Source: Nilaparvata lugens (Eukaryota > Arthropoda > Insecta > Hemiptera > Delphacidae). From it: 64,000 nt of DNA. Shown in pieces: positions 36,121 through 49,391 of the stretch. Under the pieces are notes generated by a model that did no database searches, was not told the origin of the DNA, and was given only the letters and a program-made list of their open reading frames with translations. The stretch is taken from the NCBI RefSeq assembly GCF_014356525.2, contig NC_052510.1, positions 18,643,999-18,707,998 of the forward strand, read 5' to 3'. Position 1 is the stretch's first letter. Each line of letters begins with the position of its first letter. Both the position numbers and the translations under genes were made by a program.

Positions 36121-37131
36121 TGTTATTGAGTGGTTATCATTCGTGATAAAGTTGTTGGAAGGTCAATTGCTATTTGAATTATTATTCAATCCAGATCTGG
36201 AATGATTTTCATTTTCTTCATTTATTTATTTAAAAATTGCCAATGATGTAGTGACATTGGTAAATGGAATACTATGGCAATCCGTGTATCATTTTTCTTC
36301 CGAATCAAGGTACTGACACAGTCCAAAAATTAGTTTGGGCTATGTTTCCTTCACTTGTCCAATTTTCTGTGCAAACTCTTACAAACATGGAATTTCTAAT
36401 ATAAGTTATGTTTTCTATTCTTCATTGATTCATACAATAAGTACAGAAAAAAATAAGGTAACCTTGTGCTACTCCTCTCACTTCACTTCACAAAATGTTC
36501 AGTCATTAACTCTTTTCACAGAGTCGATTTTTAAATTAAGATGCTTCAAAACCAAACGTAGAAATAGGAAAGATCCACATATGAAAGAAATAATTTTGCA
36601 GGACCAAAAAACAAACTTGATTATTCTAAAAGCACATATATTCAAATTAAATTAAATAACGAGATTACACTCAATAAGTATCGAAATATTGAAACTTTTA
36701 AGAATGTTAGATAGTGGCTAAAGTGTTGAAAGATGAACAAAAGTTATTGAGTAATTGATTGATGAAATCATTCCAATTCTCCAAAACAGTATTATGTAAG
36801 AGAGCTTCATGGCATAGCTCATGCTATCTTCTCTCTATGGTATCATTCTACCATGGACACCAAAGAGATTTGATGAAATATCTCCAACTAATGTTTCCAA
36901 CCTATAATATTACAAGCCAGTAGGCAAAAGAGATGTTGGCAAAGCGGTGACAATGATAGGGAATTTTTCAATAATTTGAGTAAAATATTTTTGTTTTTAA
37001 TCAGTTTTTAAATATCAACGTTCAAAATTTGTAGTTTAGTCATTAGTTTTGAAGTGGAAATTAAACTTTTTGAAGTGAAAGTGAAATCTTAACCTTATTC
37101 TTTTTCGAAACTTCTATTTGTAAAAATTTGG

Positions 37132-37225
37132 GAGAAGACAGTTTTGGGCTATGCCTGTTGTCTTCTCTCAATCATATTATATTTTATTATAATTATGATT
37201 TGTAATATTGTCAATGAAATAAATA
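37132..37225 (+). mobile_element. LINE 3' tail with GGCTATGCC stem-loop
   Basis: GAGAAGACA (37132-37140) pairs perfectly with TGTCTTCTC (37159-37167) around GTTTTGGGCTATGCCTGT. It is followed by AT-rich sequence and an (AAAT)-type tail ending AAATAAATTAATTAATTAAA. Confidence 0.5.
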
Positions 37226-37856
37226 AATTAATTAATTAAATGATGAGAAAAGTATTGAATAGTACCTTCTAAATGTAAAATAAAAAAATAAAAAATAAAT
37301 ATTGTAAGTTTATTCGAATAATTATCTAGATGTAAGTCGGAACAGGTTATAGCCTATTCCTTGTTCGTGAGGAGAAGAAGATATTTCTATAGTAAATACT
37401 GAGCGGTTATTTCTTCTAGAAGATCCCTGAAATGATGGGCGTGAGAAGAGTAACAAAAATTCTGATCAAATCCAATTGAATATTTGAACAAACAGATTAT
37501 TTCTCAGGACGTCAAATCTGCAAGAGTGTCAAACAAGCTTGACAGCAACTTTTCCACTCAAAATTGGAATCAAATTACGTTGTTTAAAATTTGTAAATTA
37601 GTAATGTTATTACTAATAATCGTTAATAAAAGTTAAATAATCTAAATTATTAACTCAGTATTGCCTCAGACCTCAGACAGCGTTGGTCAAAGTTATCGCA
37701 ATTGAAGCAAGTCAACTGACTGACTAGAGCAGGCAGTTTGCATTTTTCAATTACTGCTACATTCCGTTTCTTTAGCGCTGCTGCTACGCTGAGGCATTTT
37801 TCTGCCAATCTAGTTGGAGGAGTTGGACTAAAACTATAATGCACAGACCGACCGGG

Positions 37857-37961
37857 CAAGAAGAAGAAGAAGAAGAAGAAGAAGAAGAAGAAGATGAAGA
37901 AGAAGAAGAAGAAGAAGAAGAAGAAGAAGAAGAAGAAGAAGAAGAAGAAGAAGAAGAAGGA
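37857..37961 (+). repeat. (GAA)n microsatellite
   Basis: About 100 bp of AAG triplets with one GATGAAG interruption. It encodes poly-Ser, Leu or Phe on the minus strand by chance and lies at the start of a 2.3-kb purine-rich block. Confidence 0.95.
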
Positions 37962-40190
37962 GGAAAAGGCGAAATGGGGGAAGAAAGATGAGTGAAGAAA
38001 GGGGGTGAGGAAGAAGAAGAAGAAGAAGAGGAAGGAGGAAAAGGAGAAATGGTGGAAGAAAAATGAGTGATGAAAGGTGGTGAGGAAGGAGGAGAATACC
38101 AAACTGAATAGGAAGATGAAAGAGAAGTAATAGAATGAACCACATGGAGGGCTCAGGGAGAAGGATTAGGAGAAAATGTAGAAAAGAAGGTGGTGGATGA
38201 GAAACTGGAAAATAATAAAAAGGGAAGGAGGTGGCGAGGGAGGAGGTCACGAGGAAATGTGGAAAGAAGGTGGAGAGTGAGGAGTATAGACCGATGTTGA
38301 GGTGGATAAGAACAATAGTGGAGTGAACAAGGAGCGAATAGTGATAAATGATAGGAGGGAATGAACAAACATGAGAATAAACGAAGGAGGCGATGGAATT
38401 CAAGAAGAAAGATTTGATGAAGTGCATTGACTATGAACTATGTGGGAATGAATGGAATATGAGAGGATTACTGGAATATGAGAGGAAACAACTATTATAA
38501 TTGGAATTTAATAAAGAGGAGCAATTATTAATTATTATTAGAGGTGAATCATACGAGGAGAAATAGGCAATGTAGTGGGGAAATAAATTATTAAAAAAGG
38601 CAAGTATGAAAAAATTTGAGAATGATAGAATATGGACGAAGCAGAAAAAATAAACCATATTCAAGGAGATAAGAAAAGGATGCATTGAGAGGGATATATG
38701 AAGAATAGAGTACAGAGGAGCAATAGATGTACATAACTGATGGAGAGTTATATACAATAGCTTACAATACAGCAAAATTATAGATGAATTTACATAATAT
38801 AGACTAAGAAAATAATTATTGAACTGTATATGATATGAAAAAGCAATTTGTAATATAATAATTATATTGTTATGCATCTACATACTGATGGAGAGTTAAG
38901 AGGAATGAACACAGCAAACATAGAAGAAGTCGATAAGGAATAGAGGAAAATGGTAGAAAGGAATAGTTGAATGTTGGAGGTATTTGATATAAGAAGGATA
39001 ACCATAGTAAATGGATAAGTTGAGGTGGAGTGAAGCGGATTTAAATTGACATGATGAAGGAGGAAAAAAGGAAGTGAAATTAATGAATGAATGATGATGA
39101 GATGATGAAAACTGGAGAAGAGGAGGAAAACTAAAAAGAAAAGGAGTTACTAGATGAGTAAAATAAGAGTAGGATCAGAAAAAGGAGAATAATATGATGA
39201 TGATGCCAGCAGATTAGTGTAGTGTGGACTGTGGAGGCACACAGTGAGCTGAGAAGCAGGCAGAAGCAATCTTTTCGAATCGCAGCACGTCGCAATTCTT
39301 CCTCATTGCTGGCTGCTGGCTGCTGGCGGCCGACTGCTGCATTGTTGGCTAGCGACATTTTTTGTGTGCAATGAGGATGATGGTGATTGTTCACTGGTGA
39401 TGGACAACAAACAGACGGATCAGGAACACGGAGGATACAATGAGAGTGGGAAAAGTAGTAGAGGATTATGTAGAGGGAAAGAGATGAAGAAGATGTGGAG
39501 TTGGAAGGATACAGTGAATATGAGATATAGGGGAGAGGGTAAAGTGGGTAGGAGGAGTAGAAGAAGGAAGAGATGGAAGCAGGAGAGAGAGATGTGGACT
39601 TGGAAGGATATGGTGAAGATGAATGGATGCGAACTTGATACATTTAGGAGGAGAAGTAAAGAAGGGAGAGAGGGAAGCAGGAGAAAGATATATGGACTTG
39701 AAAGGATACAGAGGAGATTAGAGTCAGGGGAAGACAGAGAGGAGAATTAGAAGAAGAGAGGGAGGAAAGTATGAGAAGGAAATGTTGCCTTCGAAGGATA
39801 TGGTGAACAAAAGTAATAGATGGTGGCGAAGAGGATACAGTGAGGAGGAGACGTGGAAGGAGGAAGAAATGGAAGCTGCGAGGACTTGTGGAGAGGAGAT
39901 GGACTTGGAAGGATAAAATGAAAAGGATAAATATAAAACGAAATGGAAAGGAAAAAATGTTTTCAAGAGTGAGAAGAGTTAGAGGGGAAATGGATATACA
40001 GAAAGATATGGAAGATATTGAAGGGTGAATAGCTGAGAAGAAGAAGTAAAAGGAGGAAAGGAAAGTAGAAGTAGTGGAAAGGATATTGAAGATAGGGAAC
40101 TGAGGTAGAAAATAATAGAGACGGGGAAAAGAATGAGGATGAAAGGAAAGAGAAGAATAGATAAAAAGATAAAAAGAAGAGAAGAAGTTT
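37962..40190 (+). repeat. Purine-rich block
   Basis: Over 2 kb dominated by A and G on the plus strand (GGAGGAAAAGG, GAAGAAGAAGAGG). It is interrupted at 39230-39390 by a GC-rich island (CTGGCTGCTGGCTGCTGGCG) and contains the ~100-bp minisatellite. Confidence 0.75.
39487..40030 (+). repeat. Degenerate ~100-bp minisatellite, purine-rich
   Basis: The phrase GATGTGGACTTGGAAGGATA recurs with changes at 39492, 39591, 39690, 39787 and 39899, a period of roughly 90-110 bp, with GGAGGAGAAG-type filler between. The plus frame spells repeated MW[ST]WKD-like peptides, a by-product of the repeat. Confidence 0.65.
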
Positions 40191-40639
40191 TTAAACTTGA
40201 GAAGTAAGTGATTTTGCAGTGTTACAGTATTCTAATAACAATGCGTTTTGTATTTCTGATCTAACTATTGTATTAGATTGTAAAGAGTTTTGTATTGAAT
40301 TTATTTGATTGTACAGTATTTTATATTTAATTTTTATTAAAATCACATAATTTTCTCTCAAACAACTATACTATCGATTCTTTTGCTCTGTGACTTTCTT
40401 GAGGAGTTTAAATTCTATTCATTTTTAAAAACTATTTGAAGCAGGAATAATGAAATAAACATGCACATACAGCAAAAGGTAGTATGGCAGTAACAACTTT
40501 ACGAAATGGCCATGAAAATTAAGATAAACCAACATAACATTTAACATTCCACATACTTACGAGATGAAGGCAAATGTGAAATGTTATTAATTTATTTTAA
40601 TATCCTCTCATTGTGAGGAAGCTATTGATAACTGAAAGA

Positions 40640-41760
40640 GGCCATCAACACCCAAAGTAATCAAGGAGGGAATGTTTAAGGGGAGGATTAAAGAGAGAAT
40701 CCTCTCTTTGAACATTTCCTCCTTCATCAGTTTCTAGGGTTATGAGGAGAAGTGATCTAAGCAGTGAATCATTTACAAGCAGTGATAAATAGAGTATAAA
40801 GAGAATGATGGAAAGAAGAAGAGATAGGAAAAGAAAGATAAAAAAACAGACGTATGATAAAATCGGCCTTGAAACGGGTCTCGTTTGACTCAACCTGGAG
40901 TAAAGAGGGACGTTTTTAAAGTAAATGAACGATAGTATTGGGTGAGCAATGCAAGGGATTGGTGGGAAATGGTGGCGGGGGAGGGGAAGCAGTGAATCAG
41001 ATGTGTGGCCGACAACACTACGGATGGTGGAAGAGGTGAAGAGGGGGAACGGGCCACGGAGGAAACGGAATGAAAGTGTGGAAGAGAGGGGAATTGGTTG
41101 GGGGTCAGAGGGGGATTTCGGATTTGATCGTGGGAAGGTATGTGACGAACGAGACGATGTAGAGAGGACTGAACGGTTGGTACTGTATGTGTGATGGACG
41201 AGGAGGTGGTGGAGGAAGAGGTGGAGGAAGAAGAAGTAAAGGTGCTTTGTGGAAGCGGTGCTAGAGAACTGCCGTCAAAGAGAGAAGAGCTGAGAAAAGT
41301 AACGAACCTGTTTGCGGACCATCTTCTTTTCTCCTCCTTCCTCTTCTTATTCCTCTTTGCCACCTCCTTTCTCCTCATCTTCTTCATCACTTCTTTTTTA
41401 TCCCCACTTTCTTCTTCTTCTTCCTCATTCTCTTAATCCTCATGACTTCTTCCTCCTCTCTTTCTTGTTCTTCGTTTTCTCCATCCACTCTAGAACTCTC
41501 CATCATTCCTTTTCATTCTCTTTTCTTCTTATTCCTCTTCCTCTCCTTTCTTTGCCAAATTTCTCCCATGTTTCCCCCTTCCTCCACCATCTCTTACATC
41601 TTTTAATCCATTACTTTCAATTTTCCTTCAAACTGATCATTTGTCCCCAATCGACCCCTTTCTCTAACCGTTCTTTCACTTTTAAAAAATGTTCTCCTTC
41701 ACTTCCATTTTTATGTAATGGAGTATTCATCAAGGACTGACTAATATCTGTTTCTCATTG
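40640..41760. repeat. Purine-rich block switching to pyrimidine-rich at about 41310
   Basis: 40640-41300 is G/A-rich (GGAGGTGGTGGAGGAAGAGG); 41310-41760 is C/T-rich (CTTCTTCTTCCTCATTCTC). Open frames here are low-complexity. Confidence 0.65.
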
Positions 41761-44700
41761 AGATCAGCAGACTTATCTCTTTGTCTAATTCTTCTTTGCC
41801 AAATAGTCCTGTTATTATCATTCTTTATTCAATTTCTTCGTTTCAACACAAAACACAATACTTTTGATCCCAATGATCATTCTCCCATTTTCTGGTCCAT
41901 GTGTGTCCATATCACCAGAGTTTACAGTGACCTATTGGGTGACAGACACTCTTGAATGATAAATAACATACAGCTTGAATGTGTTCATATTCAAAATAAA
42001 AAGGGATTTGACTTTATAAAGTTTCTTCACTTTTGATCCTCCTTGATCTACAAAAAGTAATGCTGTCCGCAACTATCGATATTTTCTTCATAAGCAGCTA
42101 GTACTGCTTGCAAAAACGGTTTGTAAATATTTCTCTCTATAGGTATGTCAGTAAAGATTGCACCGGCAAAATATTTGAAGAGGGAGAGGAGCACTAAATA
42201 AAAGAACATTTAATGCAAGAGATAATATCATGGAAGAACCAGAGAGAAAGGCAGAAGAAGATGAAGTGAGAGAGAGTGTGAGTGGGGAAGAGATGTTAAC
42301 TGCAATTGAAAGAGAGCAACTAGAATCGGATGAGAGGGGGTGAGAGAACCTGGATGATCGGGAATCAGCAAGCAGGCAATCGGAGGTTAGGTTAGCTCAC
42401 TATGACGCGATATGACGTAAACGAACAAAGGCTCTTCTGTTCGAACAGCGACTCTGTTGATGCACTTCTCCGCTACAAGAAATTCTTCCATTATCGATGA
42501 CCACCGCTGATAACAAAATGATGAGGCTGGCAGCCGATCAACGTGTTATCTGCGCTTTCAATTCTATTGAAACTATTGTGGCAGGCTCATCATTCTGATT
42601 CCTTCTTTGTATATTCAATTTTTATAACACTGTTGTTTTCCATGTACAAAAGATGAAGGACCTAATAGATTTCTAGTCAATTTCAGAGTAGCTGTATATC
42701 CCTGGATAATCTGGAATCATTTTATTCATATCTACGGTTCCTTTTTGCCATATTTTTAGTGCATTGTGAGTTTAATATTTTTATATCACAATAATGAAAA
42801 AAGTTTCACAGGTTTCAATCAGTTTTGATGTTTGAACTTTATATATGATAAATAATATATTATTTATTTGATATATAATATTATTATGATATCAAAACAT
42901 GGAAGATAGAGAACCCATTAGTTTTCAGTTTATATTTGTATCTTCACAGTTCCTTTTGGCCATACCTTATCATTGTATCTTTTAATATCACATTTTTATT
43001 TCATGATAATTTTGAATAATTAGAGAAGGATCCATTCATTTTTCAACTACTTCTTGAAGTGTTCACTTGTTTTTCCTCTCCATTTATCATCTTAATGATA
43101 AGTTATTTTGAAGAAAAATGGATCAATAAATAACTATTTATTTCCCTCACCTGTTTTCAATACTGAATTTGATCTGTTTTGTTAGAAAAATTAGCTTTTC
43201 AGATCTTTTGATACGGAACGGTTCAAATCTTTATTCTGAGATTCCGATGTATTATAACTTATATCAAAAAAGTGGTGATAAGATAATATAACTTAAGTTT
43301 TGAACAGGTTTATTCTTGAAATCCCTGATTCCACTATTGTTAAATTTCTGGAATATACATTCCTCAATACATCTTATTAATATACTACTGTATTAAGATG
43401 GAGTTTCTTATTATGAGAAGAACAGAAGAGTGCTGGGTTATCCTGTGATATAAGAACAAGGGAACAGCTACCTGAGATTTGTACGATCAATATCGTATCA
43501 AAAGCACACTCTTGCTTATAATTCTCATGCCTTTGAAATGAAAACGTGAGCAATGAGCTTGAAATTGAATGACAAAATACACATTGCCTTGTTATACTTT
43601 CACACACTACATGAGAATTGGATTTATTGCAGCTTGAGGGGTCATTGGCAAAAAAAACTGTGAATATACTAATATTGCAATGAAACTTTTGTCGGCAAAA
43701 TTTGGTTCACATAGAGTAAGCTGAACTTGATGGGAAAGGCTCGACATGATGTTTATATAGAGCTGTCAGTAACCCCGCCTGTGATTAAAATACTACAGAT
43801 TCAGCTCAGCTCTAGTGCTAGCGTTCAAGAGCTTAATGACCGGCTTATCTACAGAGATAATACCGAGGAAATAAAATTATTTATAGATAGTTTGTGAACC
43901 AGCTGGATTGAGGAATTGATAGTGAATTGGTGTATAAAATTGATGGAATTGACGTTCCCCTTTCACAGTCTGAATCAAATAAAATATTGTTTTGAATGTA
44001 TTATTCTGTAAGATATTTTCATTCTCCAACTTGGTAGACAATTGATGTATTGTGATTGTAGACCAACTAGCAGATGTCAAATATTGTGAATAAATTGAAC
44101 CATAGGATTTTTCATGAATTTGAATGTTATTGTTTTTGATTAAGTATCCAAAACTTCAAACGTAATTTCTATGAAGCTTGTATTTTAGTTCAATTGAAAC
44201 ATAAATGTGTATGTATTCATTCAAAAACTTCAATGAAAGTTCGCTCCTATTACCTATATCCAACTATTGCAATCATTCTCACCTGAATTTGGACAATGTT
44301 ACAAATAATACAAATAAATTTACATGAGACAATGTTAAAACCCGATCCCATATTTTCTCTAATATAATAATGTAAAGGTCCACAGGATAATAATATACTT
44401 TCCACAGGGGTGGGGGGCAGGATCTTATCAGACAACAGAATCCTATCTCTCTAATAAGTGATGTTACCATAATCCTCTAATTCTAATCCTTAGTACTCTA
44501 CTCTGGAAATCTCTAGTTCGAGATCATTCTTCAAGGTCAGTGAAACTCATGTAACAGAAGCTCCATCATTTCGCCCCTCTCCTTTATGGTTTAATCTGTA
44601 AAGTTTTTTCCAATCTATTTTTTCAAACAATAATTCTTCGATTGTAGCGTAGTCAATCATAAGAACGATCAAATGGTCATTCCGATACACACATACAAAA

Positions 44701-46525
44701 CGGACAACGCTCGATTTTCATGAGGCACCGACAACACTGTTTTTCTATTCTTCCATTTTCATTATTCTCTTTTTCTTTCCTATTCTTATTCCTACCTAAG
44801 ATGCAACAACTGGATCAATCGGATTTGATCATCGTCTGTGGCAGCGCGGCAATTTCAAATTGGTTTCGGTGCTACCGATCATAGAAAGAGGATAAAAAGA
44901 GAAGAAAGCTAAAAAAGGAAAGGATGAAGAGAGCTGAGCAGAGCGCACACACATGAACACAGATGAGGAGATGGACGAATTGAAAGGGAGAATTAGGAAT
45001 AAGGGAGGTGACGCATTTCTGTCATAAACAGTCTCTGTACGAGAGCCGTGTAAAACATTGAGAGATGGGATTATTGAAAAAGACAATTAAAAACAGTATT
45101 GGGAAAAATGAAAAATTAATACTGGTAATGTTAGAAGATTTAAGTACTAGGCTACCTGTTCTTAAATACTGTAATACTGACCGAGGATAAATTTATAATT
45201 TATCAATTCATGGGAGGAAAATTTCCCAAGTTGACCGTAATTGTATTTTTATTTCAATAGTTCTCAGTTAGTTCTATAATTTCATATTTAGAAAATCTTA
45301 CATCATTGTGAACAGTTTTGAATTCATCATTTAGTCTCAAACTTTAATGCCACTAAGGTACTGTGGGAGTTAGTTACTGGACAAGTTACTGTATTTTTGC
45401 AAAAGCATAGGTTCGGTGAAAGACCGTTCTCATGGTCTGTTGATCTTTATTGTTGCTAACAATTGACTTCAGCAGTAGCAAAAACGACTATAATCTGCAC
45501 AAGATGTAATTCTGAGGTAGAAAATATAAAAATTCATAAGCGAGGTCATTGGAATTGCACCTATTATTTCAAAGTCAAGGTTTTCGGAAAGCTTGCGTGC
45601 GCATATTGTACGTTATTTAACGTTAACGCCCCAGCTCAACGGACCGGATGCGTGAAATTACTTATTTTTTCTTCATTTTTCGTTTCTTATTCTATACTCA
45701 GAATTGCTCTGATTAGAGCTGGAAAATGGTAGTGTATTCAATTGTTGAGTATTTGCATGTGAATTGGAAAATTCCAGAGTTTTACGGTCCAAGCTTGGGA
45801 AACTTCTTGGAGTTTTTCCATGGGAAGTTTTAGCTCCCACGTCTTGACAACTTCTTTGTCCCTTAGAGGGAGTACGATGATGTTTGATTACATGAATCAG
45901 CCCGTATTGCGGAAAAACTGTTTAATTCAATTAACCAAACCTAATTTACATATTTTCAAAAATACCAATTATGAAAATGTTGAGATATTATTAGTTTGTT
46001 GATATTAAATGTAAATGGGCCCATTCAATATAACATTTCAAAACTTTATAAGTTTTAGTATAAATATGAATTACTTGAGATAATCTATCATCAATAAATA
46101 TTGCTTGTGATATTCTTAGCATGTATAGAAATGGTTACGTTAATGTGTTGAACCTATATTCAACATTTATTATCTATAACCGCAATATTCCAGTATAGCT
46201 CACACACAGAGCACAATAACAACTAACTGTAAATCGCATGTTAAAACAAATAATGTTATTAATTATATGAGGATGAATAAATTTATATGTATTGTGAATT
46301 TCACTTATGATTGTTGTTGTCACAATTATTTTAGTACTTGAATTTATTATATATAAAGAAGTTAGTAGCAGGAGATTTTCAAGCTCTTTTTATCAAGTAG
46401 TCGACAAAGCTTCTACAATAGAAGAACATGAAGTAGATTCTTCATTCCTAAACTAGCATGACCGTAGAATAGCACCTTCATTTTAGTTCTGTCTCATATA
46501 CGACTATCCATAGCGATTACTATCG
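41761..46525. other. AT-rich sequence without recognised gene
   Basis: A GC-richer, complex stretch at 42360-42600 stands out; an AT palindromic run lies near 42840-42890. No gene seen. Confidence 0.5.
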
Positions 46526-46619
46526 CTCTTTTTCTTCTTCTTCTTCTTCTCTTCTTCTTCTTCTTCTTCTTCTCTCTCTTCTTCTTCTTCTTCTTCTTCT
46601 CTCTCTTCTTCTCCTTCTT
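46526..46619 (+). repeat. (CTT)n microsatellite
   Basis: TTC triplets interrupted by TCTCTC, about 94 bp; opens a pyrimidine-rich block. Confidence 0.95.
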
Positions 46620-47035
46620 GTTCCTTTTCACTGATCACTCTATCCTTCCACTCTTCATCATCCTCCACCTTGCCTATTATCCTTCGTCCATCGTCTCCCC
46701 TCCTCTAACCTTCTCCCATTTTCGTTTCTCTACCTCCTACCTACTTAATATGATTCGAAGCGGCAAGTCAGCCATCCATCTATCTGATCTTGTCAGCAAT
46801 CCAAGTCTGGGAGGTCCAGTCAAATTGATATCACTAGATAGAACTGGACGACCGTTCTTTTTGCCCATACATAATGGAAGAGAGAGAGAGGAGAAGAAAA
46901 ATGGAGGATAGGAGGAAGTTGGCAGAATGGAGAGGGTGATAGTAGAGGAGGAGAAGGAGGAGAAGGAGGAGGAGGTGGTGGTGTTGAAGGTAGAGAAGGT
47001 GACGGAGGAGGAGGACAGAGAAGAGCGACCGATCA
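46620..47035. repeat. Pyrimidine-rich then purine-rich block
   Basis: The CTT array runs into TTCCACTCTTCATCATCC-type sequence, then after a short unique stretch into GAGAGAGAGGAGAAG and GAGGAGGAGAAGGAGG. Confidence 0.6.
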
Positions 47036-49391
47036 AACCTGCAGACATATCCGTTTACCCGGAACTATTGTCAATTATGAAAATTCGCCAATATTGTCAT
47101 TTGGTCTCGGTTCGATATCTGGGGAATTGATGCGAATTGACAGAATAAGCGCAAGTTGATATTTGGCGTCTGAAAATATAAATAATTTGAGATGACAAGT
47201 TGACTTTTCGTGTGAGTAGGCCTATGCCGGAAATATCGTTGTATTCATGCATCATATACAGAATGAGAAGAAAGATTGAAAATGCTGAAATTCCATTGGA
47301 GAGTTATTAATGTGGAAGTTTCATTACACTTTCATGAATGATTTTGAAGATCGTTTATTTATTCTTGCGACTTTGTATTCACATTGATTGCAAGTGGATA
47401 CACTTTCAACTCAAATTGATTCACTGTTCACATAACAGTAAGGCTGGCAACACAAACATAGATTTTTGTTATCCTTATTAATTCTAAATGATTGAACAGA
47501 TAATTTCAAACAGATGATGGTTGTCAAGTTCCGTTCTGATAGAATTCATAATGACAGCAAAATATCGTACGAACAAAAATCGATGTGTGTGTGTGCAGGG
47601 CTTGAGTTTCGTTTTCACATTTTTCTAACAAGTCCAATTATTGGTCAGATTCATAGACCTGATCAAATTAAAATTTACACATCAACACATTTACTTTAAT
47701 ATATTCATTTCTGTTAATTGTTGAGATATTCCTATTCAAACAATATTAGATTGTAGTGTGGACGTTTTTCTGTTGAATGGAGTAGTAATTATTCAACTGA
47801 TTGAACCTTCAAATTTTTCCCAGCTGAAATGACTGTATGGGGAAACTATCCTCACATAAATGACAAAATTCAACATTTTCCGAGAGGAGATTCATGCCAA
47901 TAATGTAATATGAGTTTCAAAGTTGATGAATCATAATATGTTGAATATCCGCACATCCATGAAATTTCACCCAAAGGAATGCCAAAATTTCATTCATTGA
48001 GGAGGAAACGATTCATTGGTGTGAGCAATTTAGGTCAGTTCCATTTCCCACACTCATCAGCATATTTAATCAGCCAAGCCAGACGATAGCAATTTGGGTG
48101 GAGCATTTCTCGTTCTAGACCAGACTGATTAAAACACATTCAAGTGTTTCTAATGCCAAATTTAGACTCCAAGCAACAGCAACAGTTTATTCCTGGTGCG
48201 ATTATTCTCATTATCAGCAGGTTTGGGGTTACAAATACAAATTTCGAAGCGTGTCGACTGAGAGAATAAAAATGAATAAGTGGTGAAATTCTGGTAGATA
48301 TTCATGAAAACAACAGTCATTATTGTATCTTGTATTCCAAAAAACACTTTCTTCTCTTTTTTACAGTCTTATTTAGAACGGTTGTTACTTTTACTTCTTG
48401 GGAGTATCCTATTGAATGATAATTTTACACATTATTTTATATTCTACAAATTATTACTTGTACAATTGTACCTTTCAAGTCCCGTTCATTCTCATGATTT
48501 ACATGGCACTAATCACTTGGTAAAAGATAGATTAATTGTCAATTTATCATTCAATCTTGGAAATAACTTATATATATTCACTTATTTAGTCTTGTACATT
48601 ATATAGTCTCTGTTGAATATTGTGAAAAGTTAGTTGCTGCAGACCAACCGTATAGCATCCAGCTGAGGTTTGCAATATTTCTGAGTCTATAAACATTTTT
48701 AACCAGAGAAACTGGATTTTTCACAATATCAGAGCTATTATTATGAATGTTATATTCAGCTCAAGTTTGCAATATTCTGAATCTATCAACATGTTTGATC
48801 AGAAAATCCAGAATATTTTTTATATCAGAACTTTAATCCTGAAATCAATCAATTTCGTTAGAGTATTGAGGTAGTAAGTTAATCTCAAATGAAAAAATAT
48901 ATAAAAGAAAAACTTTAAAATTCCGAAACTAGTTGTTATTTTTTTAATATAACAAGTTTTTCCAAACGGTACTATGAAATCATTTTCTAACCAACAAATC
49001 AAGTAGCCTGAATGAAAATATTTATTTATTTATCTTTATAAGTATTATAGGTAAACCTCAGATTCAAATCCTCTGATTGCAATACAAAAGTAAACACTTT
49101 TCTAATTTTGTTTTATTGAATTCGTATTCTTCTTGTTCATTTTTCGAGAACAATAATTCTATTTCGTGTTCAAATTAACCAACAATATAAGACACTACGT
49201 GCAATACGATAAGCCTACTCCACTGATCCCAAGCAGTCTACGAATGTCACTAACAGTGAACCCCAAATTAATTCAACAGGAAATTCAATGAAATGTATTC
49301 AGAGTATTTAGGGTAGGTTGAGATTCTCTATTTCATCGATAACATACGGAGATATTATTATTGTCTGAGAAGTTCAATCTCGAACGGTAAT
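47036..49391. other. AT-rich sequence with a ~98-bp tandem duplication
   Basis: CAGCTGAGGTTTGCAATATT (48659) and CAGCTCAAGTTTGCAATATT (48757) each start ~82-bp blocks with the same order of words (TCTGA.TCTAT.AACAT, ATATCAGA.CT). Nothing else recognised. Confidence 0.5.

Noticed and set aside
37650..38427. Minus-strand frames of 119-197 codons with poly-Ser, poly-Leu or poly-Phe
   Set aside because: Products of the (GAA)n microsatellite read in three frames.
39131..39750. 128- and 170-codon frames on both strands
   Set aside because: Low-complexity translation of the purine-rich minisatellite; opposite-strand frames open together and no domain is present.
40890..41740. 142-166-codon Ser/Pro/Phe-rich frames
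   Set aside because: Low-complexity frames in purine/pyrimidine blocks on both strands.
43220..43240. tRNA B-box-like GGTTCAAATC
   Set aside because: No A box or cloverleaf around it; isolated word.
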